From Rhizobium rhizogenes NBRC 13257 (GTDB taxonomy: Bacteria; Pseudomonadota; Alphaproteobacteria; Rhizobiales; Rhizobiaceae): DNA of 57,670 nucleotides. The first letter of the stretch is position 1; each line of letters opens with the position of its first letter. Under the pieces are notes generated by a model. It saw only the letters and a list, made by a program, of their open reading frames with translations, did not search any database and had not been told where the DNA came from. Below are positions 8,492 through 16,129 of this stretch, one piece after another. Position numbers and translations under genes: made by a program. The DNA lies in the NCBI RefSeq assembly GCF_000696095.1, contig NZ_BAYX01000027.1, positions 1 to 57,670 of the forward strand. Direction: 5' to 3'.

Positions 8492-9313
8492 ATGTCCAAT
8501 GCTTCAACCCGTCAGATCCTGTTCGAGCGGACTGCCGTTCTGATCATCACGATGCTGTTCCTATTGCCGGTGCTCTGGCTGATCACCACGGCCTACAAGC
8601 CGTCCAACCAGATTTTCTCGATTCCACCAAAGCTTGGTTTCCAACCGACGCTAGACCAGTTTAGAGGGGTATTTACCTATTTCGATGTCGTGTCGCTGCT
8701 GCGCTCCTCCATCGTGATCAGCCTTGGTACCACCGTTCTTTCGCTTCTCCTTGGGGTGCCTGCCGGTTACGCACTGGCCCGGTCGCGTTCCCGCTACGCC
8801 AGTTTCTTTGCCTATTTCTTCCTCGCCATCCGTATGGTTCCAGCCATTGCGGCCCTCATCCCCTTCTATCTCATGATGCGCGATATAGGGCTGCTTGGAA
8901 GTTGGTGGGCGGTGATCATCATCAATACCATGCTCAACTGCGCCTTCGTCACCTGGATGATGTTTTCTTACTTTCGCGCCCTTCCGAAAGATATGGAAGA
9001 AGCTGCAATGACGGATGGCTGCACGCAGATCGGCGCATTTTTGAAGGTCGCGGTCCCCGCCGCCCGCTCCGGCATCATCGCTTGCGTCCTGTTCTGCGTG
9101 ATGTTTTCGTGGAACGACTTCCTCTACCCCATGTTCCTGACGACGCTCGATTCCAAGCCTATCTCGGTGGCCCTCCTGACCGCCTACGGCACCAAGGATG
9201 TGACCTGGGGGTCGCTTGGCGCGCTGGCGCATTTCTCCACCATTCCGATTGTCCTGATGGCGCTTTTCCTGAACCGCTACTTCGTGCAGGGCGCGACCAA
9301 CGGCGTACAATAG
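8492..9313 (+). CDS. ABC transporter permease, MalG/UgpE-like
   Basis: Second permease, 273 aa, pairing with the preceding one. It has six predicted membrane helices starting with TAVLIITMLFLLPVLWLITTAY. The EAA loop reads EEAAMTDGCTQIGAFLKVAVPAA. It keeps the family signature FSWNDFLYP near the C-terminus, typical of MalG-type subunits. The coupling ATPase gene follows after 10 bases. Confidence 0.93.
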   Translation: MSNASTRQILFERTAVLIITMLFLLPVLWLITTAYKPSNQIFSIPPKLGFQPTLDQFRGVFTYFDVVSLLRSSIVISLGTTVLSLLLGVPAGYALARSRSRYASFFAYFFLAIRMVPAIAALIPFYLMMRDIGLLGSWWAVIIINTMLNCAFVTWMMFSYFRALPKDMEEAAMTDGCTQIGAFLKVAVPAARSGIIACVLFCVMFSWNDFLYPMFLTTLDSKPISVALLTAYGTKDVTWGSLGALAHFSTIPIVLMALFLNRYFVQGATNGVQ

Positions 9314-9323
9314 GAGCCGATCG

Positions 9324-10469
9324 ATGGCCCAGATTTCCTTTGAGAATATCTCCAAAACCTATGAGGGCGGTCATTCCGCGCTGCATGGGCTTAATCTCGA
9401 CATCATCGATGGCGAATTCATGGTTCTTGTGGGACCGTCCGGCTGCGGCAAGTCCACGGCGCTGCGGATGATCGCAGGCCTTGAAGACATCACCGGCGGC
9501 ACCCTCAGGATCAATGGTCAGGTGGCAAACGATCTCGCGCCGCGAGACCGCGATATCGCCATGGTGTTCCAGTCTTATGCGCTCTATCCGCATCTGACGG
9601 TTGCCGACAACATCGCCTTCGGCCTCAAGGTCCGCAACGTCCGGCGCGAGATCATCGAGAAGAAGGTGCGCGAGACAGCGGCACTGCTCGAACTCACCGA
9701 GTATCTGGATCGCAAGCCTGCCCGGCTGTCCGGTGGCCAAAGGCAGCGCGTCGCCATGGGCCGTGCGCTGGTGCGCTCCCCCCATGCCTTTCTCATGGAT
9801 GAGCCACTCTCCAATCTCGACGCCCGCCTTCGCGGCCAGATGCGCGCGGAGATCGCCAAACTGCAGCGCATGAGCGCGGTCACGACCGTCTATGTGACGC
9901 ACGATCAGGTCGAGGCGATGACCATGGGGCATCGAGTGGCGGTGATGAACAAGGGCGCCCTCCAGCAGCTTGATACCCCTCGTCGTCTCTATGACAAGCC
10001 CGTCAATCTGTTCGTTGCCAGCTTCATCGGCTCGCCGCCGATCAATTTCATCGAAGGCACCATCGCGGCAGAAGGTGGAAAGCCGGTGGTTCAAGCCGGA
10101 GCCTTCACCCTGCCGCTCGGCGTCTCCGGTGAGCGTTGCGAAATCACGTCAGGCCGCAAGGTGATCGTCGGCATCCGGCCCGAGGCCCTCAAGCTCACAG
10201 GCTATATCGGCGCGGCGGGCACAATTTCGGCGCGCGCCGCCTTTGTCGAGGATCTGGGTGCAACGCTTCTGGTTCATCTCGATGTTCAGGATGCCACCAT
10301 GATCCATTCCAACGTGATCGAGGAGGAGAAGGACCTCCTTTCAATTCGTCCGCGTCTGCGATCGATGATCGACAGTAGCCGTTCGGTCACGGCGGGCGAG
10401 ACGCTGACCTTCTCGGTCGATCCGTCGGCCATCCACATCTTCGACGCGGAAAAAGGCATGGCGCTATGA
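9324..10469 (+). CDS. ABC transporter ATP-binding protein, MalK/UgpC-like
   Basis: Cytoplasmic ATPase of the importer, 381 aa. Walker A is GPSGCGKST, the Q-loop is VFQSYALYP, the signature is LSGGQRQRVAMGRAL, Walker B is FLMDEPLSNLD and the switch His is in YVTHDQVEAMTMG. The C-terminal 140 residues form the MOP/OB-like regulatory domain typical of the MalK group (VGIRPEALKL). Its last bases overlap the next gene as ATGA, which places the following hydrolase genes in the same operon and so links import to hydrolysis. Confidence 0.95.
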   Translation: MAQISFENISKTYEGGHSALHGLNLDIIDGEFMVLVGPSGCGKSTALRMIAGLEDITGGTLRINGQVANDLAPRDRDIAMVFQSYALYPHLTVADNIAFGLKVRNVRREIIEKKVRETAALLELTEYLDRKPARLSGGQRQRVAMGRALVRSPHAFLMDEPLSNLDARLRGQMRAEIAKLQRMSAVTTVYVTHDQVEAMTMGHRVAVMNKGALQQLDTPRRLYDKPVNLFVASFIGSPPINFIEGTIAAEGGKPVVQAGAFTLPLGVSGERCEITSGRKVIVGIRPEALKLTGYIGAAGTISARAAFVEDLGATLLVHLDVQDATMIHSNVIEEEKDLLSIRPRLRSMIDSSRSVTAGETLTFSVDPSAIHIFDAEKGMAL

Positions 10470-11152
10470 GCGAACACCCCGCATCGGGCTTCTGGCCACT
10501 TGGCGGCACGTCAGTCAAAAGTGCGATGGCGATTATTCTCATCGATATGCAGATCGATTTCTGCGCGCCCGGCGGCTGGATCGACCAGCTCGGAGAGGAC
10601 GTTTCCAACACCCGCGCCGTCATTCCGCCGATCCGGCAGGCGCTCGATGCTGCAAGGATCGCCGGCATCGCCGTCATCCATACACGTGAGGGACATTCGC
10701 CCGACTTGTCCGACCTGCATGCCAACAAGCAATGGCGCACCCGCGTCCATGGACTGGGGATCGGCGACATGGGCGCCACGGGCCGGATCCTCGTCCGTGG
10801 CGAACCAGGGTGGCAGATTATTCCGGAACTCGCTCCCGAAGCTGAGGAATTGGTCATCGACAAACCCGGCAAATCCGCCTTCCATCAGACCGATCTGGAG
10901 GCGGAGCTGCGCAAGCGCGGCATCTCCCGTCTGGTCATCATCGGCGTCACCTCGGACTGCTGCGTGCAATCGACCATGCGGGATGGTTTCGAGCGGGGCT
11001 TCGAATGCGTCTTGCTCGAGGACTGTACGGCGGCAGTCGAGACGACGAACCATCTGGCGACGCTGGAAATTCTAAAGGCCTTTGGCGGCCGCTGGGGAGG
11101 TGTCTCTTGCCTTGCCGCCTTCCAAGCCATGCTGGAGCAGGCCGATGTCTGA
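10466..11152 (+). CDS. Cysteine hydrolase, probable biuret hydrolase (BiuH-like)
   Basis: Isochorismatase-superfamily amidohydrolase, 228 aa. The triad is complete: Asp27 in LIDMQIDFC, Lys133 in IDKPGKSAF and Cys166 in TSDCCVQSTMR. The segments HTREGHSPDLSDLHANKQWR, LVRGEPGW and LLEDCTAA match what I know of rhizobial biuret hydrolase, which converts biuret to allophanate and ammonia. RutB-type ureidoacrylate amidohydrolase is the main alternative. An allophanate hydrolase lies two genes on and favours biuret. The ATG overlaps the stop of the ATPase gene. The N-terminal 20 residues differ from the usual proline-rich start of BiuH. Confidence 0.82.
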   Translation: MSEHPASGFWPLGGTSVKSAMAIILIDMQIDFCAPGGWIDQLGEDVSNTRAVIPPIRQALDAARIAGIAVIHTREGHSPDLSDLHANKQWRTRVHGLGIGDMGATGRILVRGEPGWQIIPELAPEAEELVIDKPGKSAFHQTDLEAELRKRGISRLVIIGVTSDCCVQSTMRDGFERGFECVLLEDCTAAVETTNHLATLEILKAFGGRWGGVSCLAAFQAMLEQADV

Positions 11153-11780
11153 TCGCGGCACCAGACCCTTCGGCCAGATTAAGGCCGATCCGTATTCCTT
11201 TCCTTTCGACGGATATTGGTCATCGGCCGATACCGCCCTCTTGCTGCTGGGCTTTCAGCAAGGCACGATTTCGGCACTCTCCGCCGTGCCGACCTTTACA
11301 GTGGCGCTGGACCTGCTGGCGGCCGCGCAAGACTGCGGCCTATTTGTCGCGGCGTCGCGCCGTGTCGCCTTGCCCGATGGCGAGCCGGTCGCCCGACGCC
11401 GTCATACCATGGGCGATGTCGTACCTGCCGAAGGCTCCGACGCTTGGGATTTTCCGCCACAACTCGTTCTGCCGCACACCGCTTTGGTGATCGATCATCC
11501 CGGCGATAATGCCTTCTACAAGACACCCCTCGAAATGGAGCTGAAGGTCCGTGGCATCCGTAATCTTCTGATCGCCGGATTGCCGACGGAAGGGCTGATT
11601 CACGCCACGCAACGCACCGCCAACGATATGGGTTTCGAGTGCCTTGCCGTTGCCGACGCCTGCCAAGGCACGAGCGAGACGCGCCATGCCGCGCAATTGC
11701 GCATCACAACATTCGGCAATGGCCTGTTCGGCACCATTGCTTCCGCCGCCGCCGTAAAGGCGGCCCTTACGAAAGTCTGA
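11145..11780 (+). CDS. Catalytically dead paralogue of the cysteine hydrolase
   Basis: Same fold as the preceding hydrolase, 211 aa, but all three catalytic positions are changed. Where Asp27 should be there is Gly36 (LLLLGFQQG), Lys133 is replaced by His118 (IDHPGDNAF) and Cys166 by Leu151 (PTEGLIHATQR). The scaffold is otherwise intact, with no stop or frameshift, and the N-terminus (IKADPYSFPFDGYW) resembles that of genuine biuret hydrolases better than the active copy does. I placed the start at the ATG 11145, overlapping the preceding gene by eight bases; a longer in-frame extension has no family similarity. Translational coupling to the active enzyme suggests a structural or regulatory partner, possibly in a hetero-oligomer (inference). 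Confidence 0.85.
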   Translation: MSDRGTRPFGQIKADPYSFPFDGYWSSADTALLLLGFQQGTISALSAVPTFTVALDLLAAAQDCGLFVAASRRVALPDGEPVARRRHTMGDVVPAEGSDAWDFPPQLVLPHTALVIDHPGDNAFYKTPLEMELKVRGIRNLLIAGLPTEGLIHATQRTANDMGFECLAVADACQGTSETRHAAQLRITTFGNGLFGTIASAAAVKAALTKV

Positions 11781-11790
11781 GGAACCTGCG

Positions 11791-13623
11791 ATGACCAAGC
11801 AAGACTGGTCTGCCGCAACTGGCAGTCTCGATCTCGACACACTGACCAAGGCCTATTCCACCGGCGCCTTGACGCCGACCATGGTCATTTCCGCGATCTA
11901 CGACCGTATCGCTTCGCGCGGCGACGATCACGTCTGGATCCATCTCGTATCGCGACAAGACGCGCTGAAGGCGGCGGCGGTTCTTGAGGCTGAGGGTTAT
12001 GATGAGCGACCCCTTTGGGGCATTCCGTTCTCGGTCAAGGATTGCAACGACGTTATCGGCTTGCCCACCACCAATGCGCTGAAAGAAAGCGCCTATATCG
12101 CCATCTCCAGCGGTCAGGCGATCACGCGGCTGTTCGATGCCGGTGCCATCCTCATCGGCAAGACCAATATGGACCAGTTCGGTATCGGCCTCGTCGGCAT
12201 GCGCACGCCCTACGGCGCCTGCTCCTCGGTCTTCGACGAGCGCTACATTTCCGGCGGCTCAAGCTCTGGCTCGGCCGTCTCGGTCGCTGCCGGCCTTTCA
12301 ACCTTCTCGATCGCCAATGACGCCGCCGGGTCTGGCAGGGTGCCTGCTGGCTTCAATAATATCGTCGGCATCAAGCCGACGCCGGGTCTCGTCAGCAACG
12401 CCTGCGTCTCGGGCGGCGGCTGCGTGAAAACCATCGAAACGCTTGCGGTTTTCGCGCTCACCGTCGAAGACGGCATGAAGGTGACAGAGCTGATCGCCGG
12501 CTATGACCCTACCTATCCGTTTTCCAAGCCTGAAGCGGACGCCGTGAGACTGACGCCCTCCGCATCGCCGCCACGATTCCGCTTCGGCATTCCGAAGGGG
12601 ACTGCCCTTCGCTTCTTCGGCGACACCGAGGCTGAGCGCCTGTTTCGCGAAGCCGTCACGCGGATGCAGACCCTGGGAGGAGAGGTGGTAGAGGTCGACT
12701 TCACTCCCTTTGAAGAAACGCAGCGCATCCTCTACGAGGGGCCCTGGATTTCCGAGCGCGCCCTCAGTCTCGATGCCGTGCTGGAAAAACACCGTGATGC
12801 CATTCATCCCGTGACACGGCAGATTCTATCCAATTCAGGAAAGTTCACGGCGCTCGACACGTTTGCCGCCATCCATCGCATCGCGGAACTTAAACGCGAC
12901 ACGCGGCCCATCTGGGAGGATATTGCCGTCCTGATGGTGCCGACGACGCCAACCATCTACGCGAAGGATGAGATCGCCGCCGACCCGATCGCGTTGAACG
13001 CCAGGCTCGGCATCTACACGAACTTCGTCAACCTGATGGGGCTTTGCGGCATCGCCGTCCCCAACGGTTTTCGCGACGACGGACTGCCGTTGGGCGTGAC
13101 GTTTCTGGCGTCTGGCTTTCAGGAAGCCAAGACGGCGGGAATTGCCGCCGCATTCCACCGTGCGACCGGCCTTTCGCTCGCCATGTTCGACAATCCCTAT
13201 CCCGAGGAGAACCCGCTGCCGCTTGATGAAGATTACCGCGAGATCGCCGTGGTCGGTGCGCATCTTTCCGGCATGCCGCTCAATCACGAACTGACGACAC
13301 GCGGCGGGATCTTCCGGCGGGCGGCAAAGACAACCGACACCTACCGGCTCTACGCACTGAACGGCACCGTCCCGCCCAAGCCCGGCCTTATCCGCGCAGC
13401 CGATGGCGGCGCCGGAATCGCGGTCGAAGTCTGGGCCTTGCCGGCCGCCGGCTTTGGCGATTTCATCGCCCGTATTCCGGCTCCGCTCGGCGTCGGAAAG
13501 CTCTCACTCGAAGATGGCACGGAAGTCACCGGTTTTCTGTGTGAAAGCACGGCCGTCGCCGGCCAGCCCGACATCACCGCTCATGGCGGCTGGCGTGCCT
13601 ACCGCCAGAGCGTGGCGGCCTAG
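11791..13623 (+). CDS. atzF: Allophanate hydrolase
   Basis: Amidase-signature enzyme, 610 aa, that splits allophanate into ammonia and carbon dioxide. The N-terminal amidase domain carries the Ser-cisSer-Lys triad: Lys83 in FSVKDCND, the SGGSSSGSAV loop and the nucleophile region NDAAGSGRVPAGFNN. The C-terminal domain of about 150 residues (YRLYALNGTVPPKPGL, VEVWALP, ESTAVAGQPDITAHGGWRAY) is the one specific to AtzF/DUR1,2-type allophanate hydrolases and separates it from other amidases. No urea carboxylase gene is nearby, so the allophanate should come from biuret or a related ureide, in line with the BiuH-like gene upstream. GAGGA precedes the ATG. Confidence 0.93.
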   Translation: MTKQDWSAATGSLDLDTLTKAYSTGALTPTMVISAIYDRIASRGDDHVWIHLVSRQDALKAAAVLEAEGYDERPLWGIPFSVKDCNDVIGLPTTNALKESAYIAISSGQAITRLFDAGAILIGKTNMDQFGIGLVGMRTPYGACSSVFDERYISGGSSSGSAVSVAAGLSTFSIANDAAGSGRVPAGFNNIVGIKPTPGLVSNACVSGGGCVKTIETLAVFALTVEDGMKVTELIAGYDPTYPFSKPEADAVRLTPSASPPRFRFGIPKGTALRFFGDTEAERLFREAVTRMQTLGGEVVEVDFTPFEETQRILYEGPWISERALSLDAVLEKHRDAIHPVTRQILSNSGKFTALDTFAAIHRIAELKRDTRPIWEDIAVLMVPTTPTIYAKDEIAADPIALNARLGIYTNFVNLMGLCGIAVPNGFRDDGLPLGVTFLASGFQEAKTAGIAAAFHRATGLSLAMFDNPYPEENPLPLDEDYREIAVVGAHLSGMPLNHELTTRGGIFRRAAKTTDTYRLYALNGTVPPKPGLIRAADGGAGIAVEVWALPAAGFGDFIARIPAPLGVGKLSLEDGTEVTGFLCESTAVAGQPDITAHGGWRAYRQSVAA

Positions 13624-13743
13624 GAGTAAGAAGCGAAACTCGAACAGACTGCCTGATAACTCGAACGCTGAAAAACACGCATATGCCTGAGGCCGGCTTA
13701 TCTCAATCCGGACATCGGCATTCCTGCAAGGAAGGAAAAAACA

Positions 13744-14544
13744 ATGATTTTTGATTGCTTTGGCGACCGCAAGAAGGTCGTGATCTCCATGGCGCATATT
13801 GGTGCGCTTCCTGGCTCGCCGCTCTATAATGCGGACGGCGGCGTTCAGAAGCTGATCGACGACGTCATGACGGATGTCGAGAAACTGCAGGACGGCGGCG
13901 TCGATGCCATCATGTTCGGCAACGAAAACGATCGGCCCTATGTTTTCAAGGGTTCCCCCGAAAGCATCGCCGCGATGACTGCCATCGTCCAGGCGATCAA
14001 GCCCGCCATCAAGGTCCCCTTCGGCGTAAACTATCTTTGGGATCCGTCGGCAAGCGTCGCCATCGGTGCAGTGACCGGGGCGAGTTTCGTGCGGGAAATC
14101 TTCACCGGTCTGTTCGCCTCTGATATGGGGTTATGGCAGCCGGACTGCGCCAGCGCATCGCGGCTTCGCAGTTCGCTTCGTCGCGACGACATGAAACTGC
14201 TTTTCAACATCAATGCCGAATTTGCCTATTCGCTCGACCAGCGGCCCATCGCACTGCGGGCCAGGAGCGCGGTGTTCTCGTCGCTGGCTGACGCGATCCT
14301 GGTGTCCGGTCCGATTACAGGTCAACCCGCCGAACAATCCGACTTGCGCGCGGTCTGCGAGGCTGTGACCGACGTGCCGGTCTTCGCAAACACCGGCGTC
14401 AATCTCGACAATGTCCGCGATGTCCTGTCCGTCGCGCAAGGCGTAGTGATCGGTACGCATTTCAAGATCGACGGCAATACGTGGAACGCCGTTGACGGCA
14501 GTCGTGTCAAGCAGTTCATGGATTTGGTCGAAACGCTGCGCTAG
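13744..14544 (+). CDS. BtpA/SgcQ-family TIM-barrel protein
   Basis: 266 aa, recognised by VVISMAHIGALPGSPLYN at the start, VDAIMFGNENDRPYVFKG, PFGVNYLWDP and the phosphate-binding-like end VFANTGVNLDNV with GVVIGTHFKIDG. The family is named for a cyanobacterial photosystem I factor (BtpA), but members in heterotrophs lie in sugar and nucleoside operons and have no proven reaction. The barrel and its phosphate-type C-terminal loops suggest action on a phosphosugar or nucleotide-like compound. The kinase gene follows after 15 bases, so it may process the kinase product, for example by cutting an N-glycosidic bond (hypothesis). AAGGAAGG precedes the ATG. Confidence 0.85.
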   Translation: MIFDCFGDRKKVVISMAHIGALPGSPLYNADGGVQKLIDDVMTDVEKLQDGGVDAIMFGNENDRPYVFKGSPESIAAMTAIVQAIKPAIKVPFGVNYLWDPSASVAIGAVTGASFVREIFTGLFASDMGLWQPDCASASRLRSSLRRDDMKLLFNINAEFAYSLDQRPIALRARSAVFSSLADAILVSGPITGQPAEQSDLRAVCEAVTDVPVFANTGVNLDNVRDVLSVAQGVVIGTHFKIDGNTWNAVDGSRVKQFMDLVETLR

Positions 14545-14559
14545 ATTGGAGATTGGCGG

Positions 14560-16059
14560 ATGACCATGGTCCTAGGCCTCGATATCGGAACGACCTCGAC
14601 CATCGGTATCCTGTTGAGGCTGCCCGACGAAATCCTTGCTACCGCGTCTCGGCCCGTTACCCTTCGTTCGCCCCAGATCGGCTGGGCAGAGGAGGATCCG
14701 GCCGAATGGTGGAAAAACGTGCGCTCGATCATTCCAGAGCTTCTGGAAATGAGCGGTGCGAAGGCAAGCGACATCGGAGCGATCGGCACGACAGGCATGC
14801 TTCCGGCCGTGGTTCTGCTCGATTCTGCCGGGACGGTGATCCGGCCCAGCATCCAGCAGAGCGACGGACGTTGCGGTGTTGAGGTCGACGAACTGAAGGT
14901 CGAATGCGATGAGGCGGCATTCTTGGCAAAAGCGGGAAACGGCATCAACCAGCAGCTTGTCACAGCTAAGCTGCGATGGATCGAACGCCATGAACCTGAG
15001 AATTTCAAGCGCATTTCGACGGTTCTCGGCTCTTACGACTATATCAACTACCGGCTGACGGGTGCGCTTGCCGTGGAGCAGAATTGGGCACTTGAAGCAG
15101 GCTTCGTAGATATCACACGACATGAAATCGACGACGGCCTCGTTGCGCTTGCGCATGTAGCGCGCTCAGTCGTCCCGCCGAAAAAGGCGTCGCATGCTCT
15201 CACGGGTCATATCGATGAAAGAGGCGCGCGCGAGACCGGCCTTGCCATGGGAACGCCTGTCGTTGCCGGAGCAGCAGACATGATCGCCTCGGCGCTCGGC
15301 GCGGGCGTCGTCGATGCGGGCGACGTGCTTCTCAAGTTCGGCGGCGCGGTCGATATCCTGACTGCAACGGATGTCGTGCGTCCGGACGCTCGCCTCTTCC
15401 TCGATTACCATCTGGTGCCGGGACTTTTTATGCCCAATGGATGCATGTCGACCGGCGGCTCGGCGCTGAACTGGTTTATTGAAACCTTTGCCAGAGGGGA
15501 GAAGGAAGCCGCAAAAGCGGCCGGGCTGACGGTCTACCAGTATCTCGACAGGATGGCAGAGCAAAAAAATGCCGGCGCGGACGGGCTGACGATCCTTCCC
15601 TATCTTCTCGGTGAAAAGACACCTATTCACGATCCAGCCGCTCGCGGCGTCGTTGAAGGCCTCACCTTGTCCCACGATCTCGGTCACATGTGGCGGGCGC
15701 TACTCGAATCCTACGCCTATGCCATCCGACACCATATCGAGGTCCTGATCGACATGGGTCACAAGCCGCTACGCTATTTCGTCTCGGATGGCGGCGCGCA
15801 GAGCCGGATCTGGATGCAGATCGTGGCTGACGTTCTGGAGGCGCCGGTGCAGCGCCTGTCCGGCCATCCGGGATCCTGTATTGGCGCTGCCTGGACCGCT
15901 GCAATCGGCGCGGGGCTGACGGATGATTGGCGCGGCATTACCCGCTTCGTCACCTTTGCCGAAAAGTTGGAGCCAGACGTCGAAAACAGTCGCCGGTACA
16001 GAACGGCCTATCGCCGCTATCGCGACCTTTACCGGCAGCTTTCTCCCCTCTGGCAATGA
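14560..16059 (+). CDS. FGGY-family carbohydrate kinase
   Basis: Sugar or polyol kinase, 499 aa, of the xylulokinase/ribulokinase group. The N-terminal phosphate-1 loop is LGLDIGTTSTIGIL, the catalytic region is QQSDGRCG with Asp, and the C-terminal domain has VAGAADMIASALGAG, FVSDGGAQSRIWMQIVADVLEAPV and GAAWTAAIGAG as in FGGY kinases. The substrate cannot be read from sequence. Last gene of the operon, convergent with the chemoreceptor gene. Its product could be the inducer of the DeoR repressor. Confidence 0.92.
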   Translation: MTMVLGLDIGTTSTIGILLRLPDEILATASRPVTLRSPQIGWAEEDPAEWWKNVRSIIPELLEMSGAKASDIGAIGTTGMLPAVVLLDSAGTVIRPSIQQSDGRCGVEVDELKVECDEAAFLAKAGNGINQQLVTAKLRWIERHEPENFKRISTVLGSYDYINYRLTGALAVEQNWALEAGFVDITRHEIDDGLVALAHVARSVVPPKKASHALTGHIDERGARETGLAMGTPVVAGAADMIASALGAGVVDAGDVLLKFGGAVDILTATDVVRPDARLFLDYHLVPGLFMPNGCMSTGGSALNWFIETFARGEKEAAKAAGLTVYQYLDRMAEQKNAGADGLTILPYLLGEKTPIHDPAARGVVEGLTLSHDLGHMWRALLESYAYAIRHHIEVLIDMGHKPLRYFVSDGGAQSRIWMQIVADVLEAPVQRLSGHPGSCIGAAWTAAIGAGLTDDWRGITRFVTFAEKLEPDVENSRRYRTAYRRYRDLYRQLSPLWQ

Positions 16060-16129
16060 CCATCAGCACTTGTACTGTCGAGGAAGTATTCGATGATCGA
16101 TCTTGCCCGACATAAACCTCGAATCTGGT

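Noticed and set aside
9159..10094. 311-codon open frame on the minus strand
   Set aside because: Antisense to the ABC permease and ATPase genes, whose motifs are complete; a shadow of GC-rich coding sequence.
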